NCBI RefSeq assembly: GCF_020075705.1
Contig: NZ_JAIQUM010000009.1
Coordinates: 1 to 64,000, forward strand
From: Metabacillus rhizolycopersici
GTDB lineage: Bacteria; Bacillota; Bacilli; Bacillales; Bacillaceae
Reading direction: 5' to 3'
DNA length: 64,000 nucleotides
The notes below the pieces were generated by a model that was not told the origin of the DNA, did no database searches, and worked only from the letters and a program-made list of their open reading frames with translations. This document shows positions 29,607-39,614 of the stretch, one piece after another (position 1 is the first letter of the stretch; the number at the start of each line of letters is the position of its first letter). A program made the position numbers and the translations under genes.

Positions 29607-29775
29607 GGATTCAATAAACTCTTAATGAAAAGGTATCATTTTTTTGATACTTTGGTGGAAAGATCTTATACGCCTTAGACGTAGACTGAATAACTTTGGC
29701 AAACCAATTATTCCTGCTCAAAGGGGCAATAGAACCTCTATAGATGAACGTCTTGCTTTATGGATGCTTCGATTA

Positions 29776-29810
29776 AAAACAGGATGCGATTTATCTTGCA
29801 TTCTGTTTTT
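29776..29810 (+). terminator. Hairpin with T-tract between recG and fapR
   Basis: AAAACAGGATGC and GCATTCTGTTTTT pair with one mismatch and end in a T-tract. It overlaps the -35 element of the fapR promoter. A second hairpin AAAGGTATCA / TGATACTTT lies at 29627-29653. Confidence 0.75.
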
Positions 29811-29824
29811 ATTATCTATATACT
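29796..29824 (+). promoter_or_regulatory. Sigma-A promoter of the fapR operon
   Basis: TTGCAT (29796-29801) and TATACT (29819-29824) are 17 bp apart. The FapR box starts 4 bp after the -10, over the expected transcription start. Confidence 0.8.
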
Positions 29825-29827
29825 ACT

Positions 29828-29845
29828 ATTAGTACCTAGTCATAA
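29828..29845 (+). promoter_or_regulatory. FapR operator
   Basis: ATTAGTACCTAGTCATAA agrees closely with the FapR box known from B. subtilis (TTAGTACCTRRTN-TAA type, partly palindromic). Position over the start site fits repression that is relieved by malonyl-CoA, and autoregulation of fapR together with plsX-fabD-fabG. Confidence 0.85.
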
Positions 29846-29869
29846 AGTTTCAGGCGGTGTCATACATAG

Positions 29870-30442
29870 ATGAGGAAAAGTAAAAAGGAAAGACAGGTAT
29901 TGTTGCAGGAAACAATTGCTTCCACACCATTTATTACGGACGAAGAATTAGCTGAGAAATTTCAGGTAAGTATTCAGACGATTCGTCTTGATCGCTTAGA
30001 ATTATCGATTCCTGAGTTAAGAGAACGGATAAAACATGTAGCAGAAAAGAAATTAGACGATGAAGTAAAATCGTTACCTATAGATGAAGTAATTGGCGAA
30101 ATTATTGATCTTCAGTTAGATGAATCAGCTATTTCGATTTTAGAAATTAATAAAGAGCATGTTTTTAGTAGAAATCAAATTGCTCGAGGACATCATTTGT
30201 TTGCACAAGCGAACTCTTTAGCTGTTGCTGTCATAAATGATGAATTAGCTTTAACAGCAAAAGCGAATATTCGCTTTACACGACAAGTGAAAGAAACCGA
30301 ACGGGTTGTAGCGAAGGCAAGAGTTGAACAGACCGATAGTGATAAAAGAAGGACGACTGTTGAAGTCAACAGCTATGTAGGAAGTGAATTAGTCTTTTCA
30401 GGTGTGTTTGACATGTATCGCTCAAATCCAACACAAAGGTAG
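29870..30442 (+). CDS. fapR: Lipid synthesis repressor FapR
   Basis: A 190-residue repressor. The N-terminal DeoR-like helix-turn-helix ([23 protein letters not shown] split around 27-46) joins a C-terminal hot-dog domain that binds malonyl-CoA ([16 protein letters not shown] and the [14 protein letters not shown] strand). It shuts off fatty acid and phospholipid genes when malonyl-CoA is low. It leads the operon it controls and has an operator upstream. Confidence 0.96.
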   Translation: MRKSKKERQVLLQETIASTPFITDEELAEKFQVSIQTIRLDRLELSIPELRERIKHVAEKKLDDEVKSLPIDEVIGEIIDLQLDESAISILEINKEHVFSRNQIARGHHLFAQANSLAVAVINDELALTAKANIRFTRQVKETERVVAKARVEQTDSDKRRTTVEVNSYVGSELVFSGVFDMYRSNPTQR

Positions 30443-30451
30443 GGAACACGC

Positions 30452-31444
30452 ATGAAACTTGCAATCGATGCAATGGGTGGAGACAATGCTCCACAAGCAA
30501 TTGTAGAAGGTGTGATGAAAGCCGTTTCTGAATTTTCAGATTTAGAGGTAACACTAATTGGTCATGAAGAGAAAATTAAACCATATTTAACAGAGCGGGA
30601 AAGAATTACGATTATACATACAGATGAAGTAATTGAAGGGACAGATGAACCAGTACGTGCGGTTAGAAGAAAAAAGAATGCATCGATGGTGCTCATGGCA
30701 AATGAAGTAAAAGAAGGCCGGGCTGATGGCTGTATATCGGCTGGTAACACAGGAGCACTCATGACTGCTGGATTATTTATTATTGGTAGAATAGATGGGA
30801 TTGAACGCCCTGCACTATCACCAACATTACCAACATTAGACGGGAAAGGCTTTCTATTTTTAGATGTCGGTGCAAATGTTGATGCAAAACCAGAACATTT
30901 ACTTCAATATGCCATCATGGGCTCTGTCTATGTTGAAAAAGTCCGTGGGATAAAAAATCCTCGTGTTGGCCTATTAAATGTGGGAACTGAAGATAAAAAG
31001 GGAAATGATTTAACAAAACAAACATTTGAACTCTTGGAAAATACACAGTTAAATTTCATCGGAAACGTTGAATCCAGAGATTTAATGGAATCTGTTGCAG
31101 ATGTTGTTGTAACTGATGGCTTCACAGGGAATATTGCATTAAAATCAATTGAAGGTACGGCACTTTCTGTCTTTTCATTGTTGAAGTCTGCTTTAACGAG
31201 CAATTTGAAGTCGAAATTAGCAGCTGGAATTTTAAAGCCACAATTTAAAGTAATTAAGAAACAAATGGATTACTCGGAATATGGAGGAGCAGCGCTTTTT
31301 GGTTTAAAAGCACCTGTTATCAAAGCGCATGGTTCTTCTAACTCTAATGCGATTTACAATGCAATTCGCCAAACGCGTGAAATGGTTTCTAATAATGTAT
31401 CCGAGACAATTCACTCCTCAATCGAAGGCGCTGCAAATAAATAA
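30452..31444 (+). CDS. plsX: Phosphate acyltransferase PlsX
   Basis: A 330-residue peripheral membrane enzyme that converts acyl-ACP to acyl-phosphate for PlsY. Motifs: [44 protein letters not shown], and [14 protein letters not shown]. It starts 9 bases after fapR. Family role is secure. Confidence 0.96.
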   Translation: MKLAIDAMGGDNAPQAIVEGVMKAVSEFSDLEVTLIGHEEKIKPYLTERERITIIHTDEVIEGTDEPVRAVRRKKNASMVLMANEVKEGRADGCISAGNTGALMTAGLFIIGRIDGIERPALSPTLPTLDGKGFLFLDVGANVDAKPEHLLQYAIMGSVYVEKVRGIKNPRVGLLNVGTEDKKGNDLTKQTFELLENTQLNFIGNVESRDLMESVADVVVTDGFTGNIALKSIEGTALSVFSLLKSALTSNLKSKLAAGILKPQFKVIKKQMDYSEYGGAALFGLKAPVIKAHGSSNSNAIYNAIRQTREMVSNNVSETIHSSIEGAANK

Positions 31445-31489
31445 GTCTATACTTAAGGAAAAGAATAAAAAATGTGAGGGATATATGAT

Positions 31490-32434
31490 ATGACAAAAAT
31501 AGCATTTTTATTTCCTGGACAAGGGTCACAATCTGTTGGAATGGGGAAAGAACTGTTTGACCAAGTTCAAGAATCAAAAGATATTTTCGAAAAAGCAGAC
31601 AATCGTTTAGGAGAAAAACTATCTGAACTTATTTTTGAAGGTCCACAAGATACGTTGACATTAACATTTAATGCACAACCAGCATTACTTACAACCAGCA
31701 TTGCCATATTAGAACATTTTAAACAACATGGAATAAAGGCAGACTATGTTGCAGGGCATAGCCTTGGGGAATATACTGCCTTGGTTGCAGCGGGGGTGCT
31801 TGGCTTTGAAGATGCTGTATATGCCGTGAAAAAACGCGGTGAGTTTATGGATGAAGCTGTACCAGCTGGACAAGGTGCAATGGCTGCGATTCTAGGTATG
31901 TCTGCTGAAGACCTTGAACAGGTTACTTCAGAGGTAACAAATGGTGGACATTCTGTACAATTAGCAAATCTAAACTGTCCTGGCCAAATTGTCATTTCAG
32001 GAACGACAGAAGGAGTCGAACGGGCCTCAACCCTCGCAAAAGAAAAGGGAGCGAAAAGAGCAATCCCGCTTGTTGTAAGTGGTCCTTTTCATTCAGAGCT
32101 AATGAAACCTGCAGCTAATCAATTAAATGAAGTACTGGCTGAGTTGGATTTTAAAGATGCTACGACACCTATTATTGCAAATGTAACGGCAAACCCAGTT
32201 GAAAAGCAAGAAGAAATCAAAGATTTACTTGTAAAACAGTTATACTCTCCGGTAAGATGGGAAGAATCTGTAAAAACAATGATTGATAACGGTGTGACGA
32301 CATTTATCGAGATTGGTCCAGGTAAAGTATTATCTGGATTAGTGAAAAAAATCGATCGTTCGGCAAACGTTTTTTCTATATCTGACCTTGATTCGATGGC
32401 ATTAACAGTTGAAAAGCTTAAGGGGGAATCGTAA
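31490..32434 (+). CDS. fabD: Malonyl-CoA:ACP transacylase
   Basis: A 314-residue enzyme that loads malonyl groups onto ACP. The N-terminal [15 protein letters not shown], the nucleophile Ser91 in [10 protein letters not shown], and the catalytic His in [10 protein letters not shown] are present. The stop codon overlaps the start codon of fabG (TAATG). Confidence 0.96.
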   Translation: MTKIAFLFPGQGSQSVGMGKELFDQVQESKDIFEKADNRLGEKLSELIFEGPQDTLTLTFNAQPALLTTSIAILEHFKQHGIKADYVAGHSLGEYTALVAAGVLGFEDAVYAVKKRGEFMDEAVPAGQGAMAAILGMSAEDLEQVTSEVTNGGHSVQLANLNCPGQIVISGTTEGVERASTLAKEKGAKRAIPLVVSGPFHSELMKPAANQLNEVLAELDFKDATTPIIANVTANPVEKQEEIKDLLVKQLYSPVRWEESVKTMIDNGVTTFIEIGPGKVLSGLVKKIDRSANVFSISDLDSMALTVEKLKGES

Positions 32435-33174
32435 TGCTAGGGAACAAAGTAGCGTTAGTAACTGGAGGTTCACGTGGAATTGGCAGAGCTATTGCACTTG
32501 ATTTAGCTAAAAATGGTGCGAGTGTAGCTGTAAACTTTGCTGGTAGTGAAGCGAAAGCAAATGAAGTTGTAGATGAAATAAAAGCGAACGGTGGAAATGC
32601 TTTTGCAATTAAAGCAGATGTTTCCAATGGCGATGAAGTTCAGCAAATGATTAAAGAAGTAATAAGTCAATTTGGCAGGTTAGATATTCTCGTGAATAAT
32701 GCTGGGATTACTAGAGATAATCTTTTAATGAGAATGAAGGACGCCGAATGGGATGATGTAATTAATACGAATTTAAAAGGCGTTTTCCTTTGTACAAAGG
32801 GTGTGACCCGTCAAATGATGAAGCAACGAAGCGGTCGAATCATTAATATTGCTTCTGTAGTTGGTGTGAGTGGAAATGCTGGTCAAGCTAATTACGTAGC
32901 GGCAAAAGCTGGTGTTATTGGATTAACAAAAACGACAGCAAAAGAGTTAGCTTCTAGAAATATTACCGTTAATGCAGTTGCACCTGGTTTCATTACAACC
33001 GATATGACAGATGAGTTACCCGAAGATGTTAAAACAGAAATGCTGAAGCAAATTCCGCTAGCAAAACTAGGCGAACCAAGTGACATTGCCAATATTGTTA
33101 CATTTCTAGCTTCAGAAAAAAGTAAGTATATCACTGGGCAAACAGTGCATGTCAATGGTGGAATGGTCATGTAA
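32434..33174 (+). CDS. fabG: 3-oxoacyl-ACP reductase FabG
   Basis: A 246-residue SDR enzyme for the first reduction of fatty acid elongation, NADPH-dependent. [11 protein letters not shown] is the cofactor loop, NNAG is kept, and the catalytic Tyr154 and Lys158 lie in [11 protein letters not shown]. The C-terminus [12 protein letters not shown] is typical. Start codon overlaps the fabD stop; ribosome site AAGGGGGAATC. Confidence 0.96.
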   Translation: MLGNKVALVTGGSRGIGRAIALDLAKNGASVAVNFAGSEAKANEVVDEIKANGGNAFAIKADVSNGDEVQQMIKEVISQFGRLDILVNNAGITRDNLLMRMKDAEWDDVINTNLKGVFLCTKGVTRQMMKQRSGRIINIASVVGVSGNAGQANYVAAKAGVIGLTKTTAKELASRNITVNAVAPGFITTDMTDELPEDVKTEMLKQIPLAKLGEPSDIANIVTFLASEKSKYITGQTVHVNGGMVM

Positions 33175-33278
33175 CTAGTTGATAATCTAGCATTTTAATA
33201 CGCATAATAACCGTTGTAGATGAAAAATGAATGCTTTTGGATAAGAACTTTATGAAAAGCAAAGTTTTTCTTAAAAAA

Positions 33279-33287
33279 TGCTAGAAT
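33279..33287 (+). promoter_or_regulatory. Candidate extended -10 promoter for acpP
   Basis: TGCTAGAAT is an extended -10, with no good -35. It is about 60 bp upstream of acpP, in a 170-bp gap after fabG, and could give acpP extra transcription independent of FapR. Confidence 0.35.
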
Positions 33288-33345
33288 GAAACCTAGTTTT
33301 TCAACTGAAAATCACTTATAATACTTGAGGGGAGGTGAAGGAAAA

Positions 33346-33579
33346 ATGGCAGAAGTATTAGAACGTGTAACAAAGATTATCGTTGACCGTTTAGGTGTTG
33401 ATGAAGCTGAAGTGAAAATGGAGTCTTCATTCAAAGATGATCTTGGCGCAGATTCCCTAGATGTAGTTGAGCTTGTTATGGAACTTGAAGATGAGTTCGA
33501 TTTGGAGATTTCTGACGAAGATGCAGAAAAAATCGGTACAGTGGGTGACGCTGTTAACTACATAAATGGCAAACAGTAA
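33346..33579 (+). CDS. acpP: Acyl carrier protein
   Basis: A 77-residue acidic carrier. The phosphopantetheine attachment Ser37 is in [19 protein letters not shown]. The start at 33346 follows GGGGAGGTGAAGG and gives [12 protein letters not shown]; the open frame upstream is not conserved. It closes the lipid cluster and is followed by a terminator. Confidence 0.97.
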   Translation: MAEVLERVTKIIVDRLGVDEAEVKMESSFKDDLGADSLDVVELVMELEDEFDLEISDEDAEKIGTVGDAVNYINGKQ

Positions 33580-33589
33580 TATTGCTTAG

Positions 33590-33614
33590 AAGTCCCGTAG
33601 ATTTACGGGGCTTT
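33590..33614 (+). terminator. Terminator after acpP
   Basis: AGTCCCGTA and TACGGGGCTTT pair around GATT, followed by AACCC then TTTT. The T-tract is short. Confidence 0.7.
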
Positions 33615-33768
33615 AACCCTTTTATCAACTTTTTATGCAAGAAACGAGAATAAATTTCGGACGGAGAATGATTGTATAGCATCGGCTGCTTTTTGCCTTT
33701 TAAGCACGGAAAATATTTGTTAAGTTACTGAATTAAATAGAGTGAACACGAAACTTTTGTAAAAGACA

Positions 33769-33821
33769 TAAGCCACTCCATAATTAAAGGTATAAGAACC
33801 TTTTATTATGGAGTGACTTAT
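33769..33821. repeat. Long near-perfect hairpin between acpP and rnc
   Basis: TAAGCCACTCCATAATTAAAGG and CCTTTTATTATGGAGTGACTTA (33769-33790 and 33799-33820 approximately) pair over about 22 bases with few mismatches, around TATAAGAA. The loop words and the trailing AGCGAAAAGAAGCGC suggest a far-diverged member of the dispersed hairpin repeat. Confidence 0.6.
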
Positions 33822-33866
33822 TGCTAGAGCGAAAAGAAGCGCTGCTGTTTGCAAATGGAGGTACCT

Positions 33867-34610
33867 ATGCCAAGACATATAAATTACAAAGAGAGAAGAA
33901 CCTTTGCTAAGAAGGCAGAGGAATTTAAAAAATTCCAAGAGCGTATAGGCCATTCATTCAAGAATGAAAAGCTATTATATCAAGCTTTTACACATTCATC
34001 GTATGTGAATGAACATCGAAAAAAGCCTTATGAAGATAATGAAAGACTTGAGTTTTTAGGAGATGCTGTTTTAGAGTTAACGATCTCCCAATTTCTTTAT
34101 AAAAAGTATCCAATGATGAGTGAAGGGGAATTGACAAAGCTACGTGCTGCAATTGTTTGTGAACCATCCTTAGTTGCATTTGCTAATAATCTTTCTTTTG
34201 GTACCATGGTATTGCTTGGAAAAGGGGAAGAAATGACAGGCGGACGTGCACGCCCTGCTTTACTTGCGGATGTGTTTGAGGCATTTATTGGTGCTTTATA
34301 TTTAGATCAGGGCTTAGATTCTGTTGTACAATTTTTAAATCAATTCGTTATTCCGAAGATTGACGAAGGTGCTTTTTCGCATGTGATGGATTTCAAAAGT
34401 CAACTACAGGAGCTTGTTCAAAGGGATATGAAAGGGACCTTAGAGTATAAAATTTTACATGAAAAAGGTCCGGCACATAATCGGGAATTTATATCTACCG
34501 TATCATTAAGTGGTGAAGTTTTTGGTACAGGAAGTGGTAGATCAAAAAAAGAAGCAGAGCAGCATGCTGCGCAAGAGGCACTCTCAAAGCTTCAACAGAT
34601 TAATAAATAG
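33867..34610 (+). CDS. rnc: Ribonuclease III
   Basis: A 247-residue double-strand RNase for rRNA and small cytoplasmic RNA processing. The catalytic signature [14 protein letters not shown], the second acidic site in [14 protein letters not shown], and a C-terminal dsRBD ([14 protein letters not shown] to [17 protein letters not shown]) are present. The start at 33867 ([11 protein letters not shown]) is chosen over in-frame starts at 33849 and 33855, because TGGAGGT lies just before it and the protein then matches B. subtilis Rnc. Confidence 0.96.
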   Translation: MPRHINYKERRTFAKKAEEFKKFQERIGHSFKNEKLLYQAFTHSSYVNEHRKKPYEDNERLEFLGDAVLELTISQFLYKKYPMMSEGELTKLRAAIVCEPSLVAFANNLSFGTMVLLGKGEEMTGGRARPALLADVFEAFIGALYLDQGLDSVVQFLNQFVIPKIDEGAFSHVMDFKSQLQELVQRDMKGTLEYKILHEKGPAHNREFISTVSLSGEVFGTGSGRSKKEAEQHAAQEALSKLQQINK

Positions 34611-34619
34611 CACATTTCT

Positions 34620-34712
34620 AAAGGGGCAGACTCATTCGAATATGGCATGTATTTCTTATCAAATGTAAATTGGTTTACAGTGAGAAACATGACATAGTTG
34701 AGATGCCCTTTT
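34620..34712. repeat. 93-nt imperfect palindrome between rnc and smc
   Basis: AAAGGGGCAGACTC (34620-34633) pairs with GAGATGCCCTTTT (34700-34712). Inside it CATGTATTTCTTAT (34646-34659) pairs with GTGAGAAACATG (34680-34691), and the tip is GTAAA-TTGG-TTTAC (34665-34678). The whole is one long hairpin followed by a T-rich stretch. It may act as the rnc terminator or be a small mobile palindrome. Confidence 0.65.
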
Positions 34713-34790
34713 ATATTGTCCGGAAAGTTATCAACCCCATTTTAAAATAGTATGATAAAATATGAACATTCATCTAGGTGGAGCATATAT

Positions 34791-34810
34791 CTAAGGCGCT
34801 TGCGCTTTTA
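34791..34810 (+). repeat. Right-end fragment of the dispersed hairpin repeat
   Basis: CTAAGGCGCTTGCGCTTTTA is identical in core to the right ends of the full repeats. Nothing of the left half remains. It lies 34 bp before the smc start. Confidence 0.7.
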
Positions 34811-34843
34811 GAGTAATAATAGAATATAGTAAGGAGGATCACA

Positions 34844-37800
34844 ATGTTCCTCAAACGATTGGATATTGTAGGGTTCAAGTCCTTTGCTGAACGAGTATCA
34901 GTTGACTTTGTTCAAGGTGTTACAGCAGTAGTTGGACCAAATGGTAGTGGAAAAAGTAATATTACAGACGCAATTAGATGGGTGCTAGGAGAGCAATCAG
35001 CTAAGTCTCTTCGCGGAGCAAAAATGGAGGACATCATTTTTGTAGGCAGTGATTCTAGAAAGGCGTTAAATATAGCTGAAGTTACGCTAACGCTCGATAA
35101 TGATGATCATTTTCTTCCAATTGACTATCGTGAGGTTAGTATTACACGTCGGGTTTATCGATCAGGAGAAAGTGAATTTTTTATCAATAAACAAGGATGC
35201 CGACTTAAGGATATTGTTGATTTATTTATGGATTCTGGTCTTGGAAAAGAAGCATTTTCAATCATAAGCCAGGGGAAAGTTGAAGAAATCTTAAGTAGCA
35301 AATCAGAAGAGCGTCGAATGATTTTCGAAGAAGCGGCAGGGGTATTAAAATATAAAACCCGTAAGAAAAAGGCTGAATATAAGTTAGCAGAAACACAAGA
35401 AAATTTAAATCGTGTTCAAGATATTTTGCATGAGCTTGAAAATCAAGTTGAACCATTAAAAATCCAAGCTTCGATTGCAAAGGATTACCTCCAAAAGAAA
35501 GATGAATTAGAGCAAATTGAGGTAGCATTAACGGTACACGAAATTGAGGACCTGTATCAAAAATACGAAGCACTTACTAAATCCTTTGAAGAAGGGAAGG
35601 ACCGTGAACTCAAGCTTTCTGCAACAATTCAAAAAAGAGAATCAGAAATAGTAAAAATGCGTGATCATTTAGCTGCATTGGACGATTCTATTCATGACCT
35701 GCAGCAGGTTCTCCTACTAGCAAGTGAAGAGTTAGAAAAATTAGAAGGTAGAAAAGAAGTTCTAAAAGAACGAAAGAAAAATGCTCATCAAAATAAGGCG
35801 ATGTTAGAAAAAACAATTACAGAACTAACTGACCGCTTATCGCATTTAAACAAAGAAAAACAAAATCAAGAGTCGTACCTAGTTACCTTTACGAAAGAGG
35901 TACAATCGATTAAGGAACAATTAGCTGAAAAGCAAGCGCTCATTTCATCCTTCAATCAAAATGTCGAAGAAACGATAGAAGGTTTAAAAAGTGAATATTT
36001 CGAGCTTCTTAACGAGCAAGCTTCAGCGCGAAATGAAATTCAATATTTAGACGAGCAGCTTAGCCAACAGGAACGAAAAAATATAAAACTACTAGACTCG
36101 AATCAACGATATATCACAGAACGTCAAGAGATTTTAGTTAAAAAAACAAAGATTGAAGCAAAATATTCATTAATTGAAAGTAAATTATCTGAACAAATCA
36201 AAAGCTTCCGCGATGCACAAACGATGCTTGAAAGTGGAAAAAATGCGTATCAAAAGAAAGAATCAGCTTTATATCAAGTATATCAAATCCTCCAGCAAAC
36301 TCGATCTAGGAAAGATGTACTAGAATCAATGCAAGAAGATTATGCTGGGTTCTTCCAAGGAGTAAAGGAAATTTTAAAAGCTAAGGATCAACTAGGCGGA
36401 ATTCATGGAGCGGTTGCTGAATTAATTTCAACTGATAAGCAGTATGAAACCGCGATTGAAATTGCGTTAAGCAGTTCGTTGCAGTATGTTGTTGTTGAAG
36501 ATGAAGCTACTGGGCGGAAAGCCATCCAATTTTTAAAGAAAAATTCATTCGGCAGAGCAACGTTTTTTCCGCTATCGGTAATAAAAGAACGATCGATTGC
36601 TCAACATGATCTTCGACTGATTCAAACCCATCAAGCCTTTGTTGGCGTGGCGACAGATTTAGTAAAGTATCAAGACAAGTTTAAAAAGGTTATCGCTAAT
36701 CTTCTTGGAACGGTTATTGTAACATCTGACTTAAAGGGTGCAAATGAAATTGCAAAACTAATGAATTATCGCTATCGTCTCGTTACACTCCAAGGTGACG
36801 TTGTTAATCCTGGTGGATCAATGACGGGTGGAGCTGTTAAACAAAAGAACAATTCTTTATTAAGTCGTGGCCGTGAATTAGAAGCAATTAATGAGAAGCT
36901 ACTAGTAATGGAAGAGAAAACAGCCCACCTTGAAAAAGACGTGAAAGAGACAAAGGAAACGATTGAAAAACAAGAAGAGTTACTTGAAAAGTTGCGTTCG
37001 TTGGGAGAGCAGCTCCGAATTGAAGAGCAAATGATTAGAAGTGAAAAGAGAGAAATTGAGTTAAATGAGAAAAATGTTAACGATCATCTAATGCTATATG
37101 ATGCAGAGCGTGAATCTTATGATTCTGATAAGGAAAGGTATACGACTCGGAAAATGACGCTTACTCAAAACGTGCAAACAATTTCTACTAAGCTAAAACA
37201 ATTAGATGATGAGCTTGAGGAATTATCAGCTAAAAAAGTATCTCAGCAAACATCAAAAGCTGAGTTACAGGATGAATTGACTGACTTGAAGGTTGTTTTT
37301 GCAAGTAAGCAGCAGATTTATGAAAACCAAAAAGAAAAGGTTGAACGCATAAAGCTAGATTTACAACAATCACTCCAAAAATATGAGGAAGCAAAAGAAG
37401 ATTATTCATTGCTATCGAATGAAATGAATACGAGTTCTTCTGGTGAGGAGAAACTAGAAGAAGCTGCAAGTAAAAAGCTACAAGATAAAAATAAAACAAT
37501 AGAGTTAATTGCTACAAGACGAGAGGAACGTCTTCAATTATTTGAAAAGCTTGAGTTTGAAGAGCGCGAATTGAAGGAATTTAAGCGTCAAGAAAAACAA
37601 TTTCATGATAGCCTCAAGGACGAAGAGGTTAAGCTTAATCGCTTCGATGTTGAACTAGATAATCTCCTCAATCACTTAAGGGAAGAATATTCGTTAACCT
37701 TTGAAGGTGCAAAGGAAAAATATTCCCTTGAAATGGATATCGATGAAGCGAGAAAAAGGGTGAAATTGATCAAGCTTTCGATTGATGAGTTAGGGACAGT

Positions 37801-38410
37801 AAACCTAGGTGCGATTGATGAATATGAACGTATTTCTGAACGTTTTACCTTCCTATCAGAGCAACAGAGTGATTTACTTGAGGCAAAAGATACCCTTTAT
37901 CTGGTCATTGATGAAATGGATGAAGAAATGAAGAAAAGATTTGAACAAACTTTTAATGCCATTCGTTCTCATTTTGAAATCGTATTTCAGGCGTTGTTTG
38001 GTGGGGGAAGGGCTGAATTAAAGTTAGTTGATCCTAAAGACTTATTAAATACTGGTGTCGATATCATTGCGCAGCCACCAGGTAAAAAACTGCAAAATCT
38101 AAGTTTATTATCAGGTGGAGAACGAGCTTTAACAGCAATCGCATTACTCTTCTCTATACTAAAGGTTCGGCCTGTTCCATTTTGTGTACTTGATGAGGTG
38201 GAAGCAGCACTTGATGAGGCTAATGTGTTTCGCTTTGCCCAATACTTGAAAAAATTCAGCCATGAAACACAATTTATCGTGATTACACACCGAAAAGGAA
38301 CAATGGAAGAAGCTGATGTACTGTATGGAGTAACAATGCAAGAATCAGGAGTTTCCAAGCTTGTATCCGTAAGACTTGAAGATTCAAATGAATTAGTACA
38401 ATCTAGCTGA
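34844..38410 (+). CDS. smc: Chromosome partition protein Smc
   Basis: An 1188-residue SMC ATPase, core of the condensin complex with ScpA and ScpB. Walker A GPNGSGKSN is near 32-40. Long coiled coils run about 165-500 and 665-1010 and flank the hinge domain (about 510-655, ending near GGSMTGGA). The ABC signature LSGGERALTAIALL is near 1088 and Walker B with FCVLDEVEAALDEAN near 1115. Length is typical (B. subtilis 1186). Ribosome site AAGGAGGATC. Followed 14 bases later by ftsY. Confidence 0.97.
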   Translation: MFLKRLDIVGFKSFAERVSVDFVQGVTAVVGPNGSGKSNITDAIRWVLGEQSAKSLRGAKMEDIIFVGSDSRKALNIAEVTLTLDNDDHFLPIDYREVSITRRVYRSGESEFFINKQGCRLKDIVDLFMDSGLGKEAFSIISQGKVEEILSSKSEERRMIFEEAAGVLKYKTRKKKAEYKLAETQENLNRVQDILHELENQVEPLKIQASIAKDYLQKKDELEQIEVALTVHEIEDLYQKYEALTKSFEEGKDRELKLSATIQKRESEIVKMRDHLAALDDSIHDLQQVLLLASEELEKLEGRKEVLKERKKNAHQNKAMLEKTITELTDRLSHLNKEKQNQESYLVTFTKEVQSIKEQLAEKQALISSFNQNVEETIEGLKSEYFELLNEQASARNEIQYLDEQLSQQERKNIKLLDSNQRYITERQEILVKKTKIEAKYSLIESKLSEQIKSFRDAQTMLESGKNAYQKKESALYQVYQILQQTRSRKDVLESMQEDYAGFFQGVKEILKAKDQLGGIHGAVAELISTDKQYETAIEIALSSSLQYVVVEDEATGRKAIQFLKKNSFGRATFFPLSVIKERSIAQHDLRLIQTHQAFVGVATDLVKYQDKFKKVIANLLGTVIVTSDLKGANEIAKLMNYRYRLVTLQGDVVNPGGSMTGGAVKQKNNSLLSRGRELEAINEKLLVMEEKTAHLEKDVKETKETIEKQEELLEKLRSLGEQLRIEEQMIRSEKREIELNEKNVNDHLMLYDAERESYDSDKERYTTRKMTLTQNVQTISTKLKQLDDELEELSAKKVSQQTSKAELQDELTDLKVVFASKQQIYENQKEKVERIKLDLQQSLQKYEEAKEDYSLLSNEMNTSSSGEEKLEEAASKKLQDKNKTIELIATRREERLQLFEKLEFEERELKEFKRQEKQFHDSLKDEEVKLNRFDVELDNLLNHLREEYSLTFEGAKEKYSLEMDIDEARKRVKLIKLSIDELGTVNLGAIDEYERISERFTFLSEQQSDLLEAKDTLYLVIDEMDEEMKKRFEQTFNAIRSHFEIVFQALFGGGRAELKLVDPKDLLNTGVDIIAQPPGKKLQNLSLLSGGERALTAIALLFSILKVRPVPFCVLDEVEAALDEANVFRFAQYLKKFSHETQFIVITHRKGTMEEADVLYGVTMQESGVSKLVSVRLEDSNELVQSS

Positions 38411-38424
38411 AGGGACGAATAAAT

Positions 38425-39420
38425 ATGAGCTTTTTTAAAAAATTAAAGGAAAAAATCACAAAACAAACTGATTCTGTCACAGAGAAATTTAAGGAAGGCT
38501 TAACAAAAACACGTGATTCATTTGCAGGTAAAATGAATGATCTTGTTGCAAAATATCGTAAAGTAGATGAAGATTTTTTTGAAGAACTTGAGGAACTTCT
38601 GATCAGTGCAGATGTTGGTGTAACAACTGTTATGGATCTGATTGATGAATTGAAAATGGAAGTTAAACGTCAAAATATCCGAGATACAAAAGAGGTTCAA
38701 GCGGTAATATCAGAAAAGCTAGTAGAAATCTATCAAGGTGAACAAGAAGAAGATAAAAGCAACAAACTAAACATTCAACCTAATCGACTAAACGTCGTGT
38801 TGTTTGTCGGTGTGAATGGCGTGGGGAAAACGACAACAATTGGGAAATTAGCTCACAAACTAAAAAGTGAGGGGAATTCTGTCCTCTTAGCTGCCGGTGA
38901 CACTTTTAGAGCAGGTGCTATTGAGCAACTTGAGGTATGGGGTGAACGCGTTGGGGTTGATGTCATAAAGCAATCTGAAGGCTCGGATCCTGCTGCGGTT
39001 ATGTATGATGCTGTGCAAGCTGCAAAAGCACGCAACGTCAATGTGCTGTTATGTGATACAGCAGGTAGACTTCAAAATAAGGTCAATTTAATGAAAGAGC
39101 TTGAAAAGGTAAAACGAGTGATTGAAAGAGAAATTCCTGGCGCTCCACATGAGGTTTTACTCGTACTCGATGCAACTACAGGTCAAAATGCGATGACTCA
39201 AGCGAAGCAATTCTCACAAACAACAGATGTTTCTGGTATCGTATTAACTAAATTAGACGGTACAGCAAAAGGTGGTATCGTCTTGGCGATTAAAGGTGAG
39301 CTCGATATCCCTGTGAAATTGGTAGGGCTTGGTGAGAAAATGGATGACTTGCAGGAATTCAATACAGAACAGTATGTATACGGACTTTTCTCTGGAATCA
39401 TTGAAGAGCAGGAAGATTGA
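38425..39420 (+). CDS. ftsY: Signal recognition particle receptor FtsY
   Basis: A 331-residue SRP GTPase docking ribosome-SRP complexes at the membrane. It lacks the long acidic N-terminal domain of E. coli, as in Bacillus. The NG domain has GVNGVGKTTTIGKLA, DTAGRLQNK, TKLDGTAKGG and VGLGEKMDDLQ. It starts MSFFKKLKEKITKQ with a Lys-rich amphipathic helix. Overall close to B. subtilis FtsY (329). Confidence 0.97.
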   Translation: MSFFKKLKEKITKQTDSVTEKFKEGLTKTRDSFAGKMNDLVAKYRKVDEDFFEELEELLISADVGVTTVMDLIDELKMEVKRQNIRDTKEVQAVISEKLVEIYQGEQEEDKSNKLNIQPNRLNVVLFVGVNGVGKTTTIGKLAHKLKSEGNSVLLAAGDTFRAGAIEQLEVWGERVGVDVIKQSEGSDPAAVMYDAVQAAKARNVNVLLCDTAGRLQNKVNLMKELEKVKRVIEREIPGAPHEVLLVLDATTGQNAMTQAKQFSQTTDVSGIVLTKLDGTAKGGIVLAIKGELDIPVKLVGLGEKMDDLQEFNTEQYVYGLFSGIIEEQED

Positions 39421-39429
39421 TAAGAACAG

Positions 39430-39446
39430 TGAAAGCGCCTCGGTGG
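39430..39446 (-). repeat. Fragment of the dispersed hairpin repeat
   Basis: GTGAAAGCGCCTCGGTGG resembles the reversed right end of the repeat, as at 29581. Short, so the assignment is tentative. Confidence 0.35.
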
Positions 39447-39558
39447 TTTTAGAGCACTGTTGACTCTAATCAAACGACGATGGTTATAATCCTCAATTCA
39501 TTAATGGTTAGTCTCAACAACTAAGTGGATCATATCCCACGTCAGAACGAATAGATAA

Positions 39559-39610
39559 GAGCAAACTCAAACATTGGCTGATGGGCCATTGTTTAAGTTT
39601 GCTCTTTTTT
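39559..39610 (+). terminator. Terminator after ftsY
   Basis: GAGCAAACTCAAACATTGG pairs with CCATTGTTTAAGTTTGCTC around CTGATGGG and runs into TTTTTT. Confidence 0.88.
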
Positions 39611-39614
39611 AAAA

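Noticed and set aside
29644..29832. 62-codon plus-strand frame between recG and fapR
   Set aside because: It runs through a terminator, the fapR promoter and the FapR box, and has no ribosome site; the region is regulatory.
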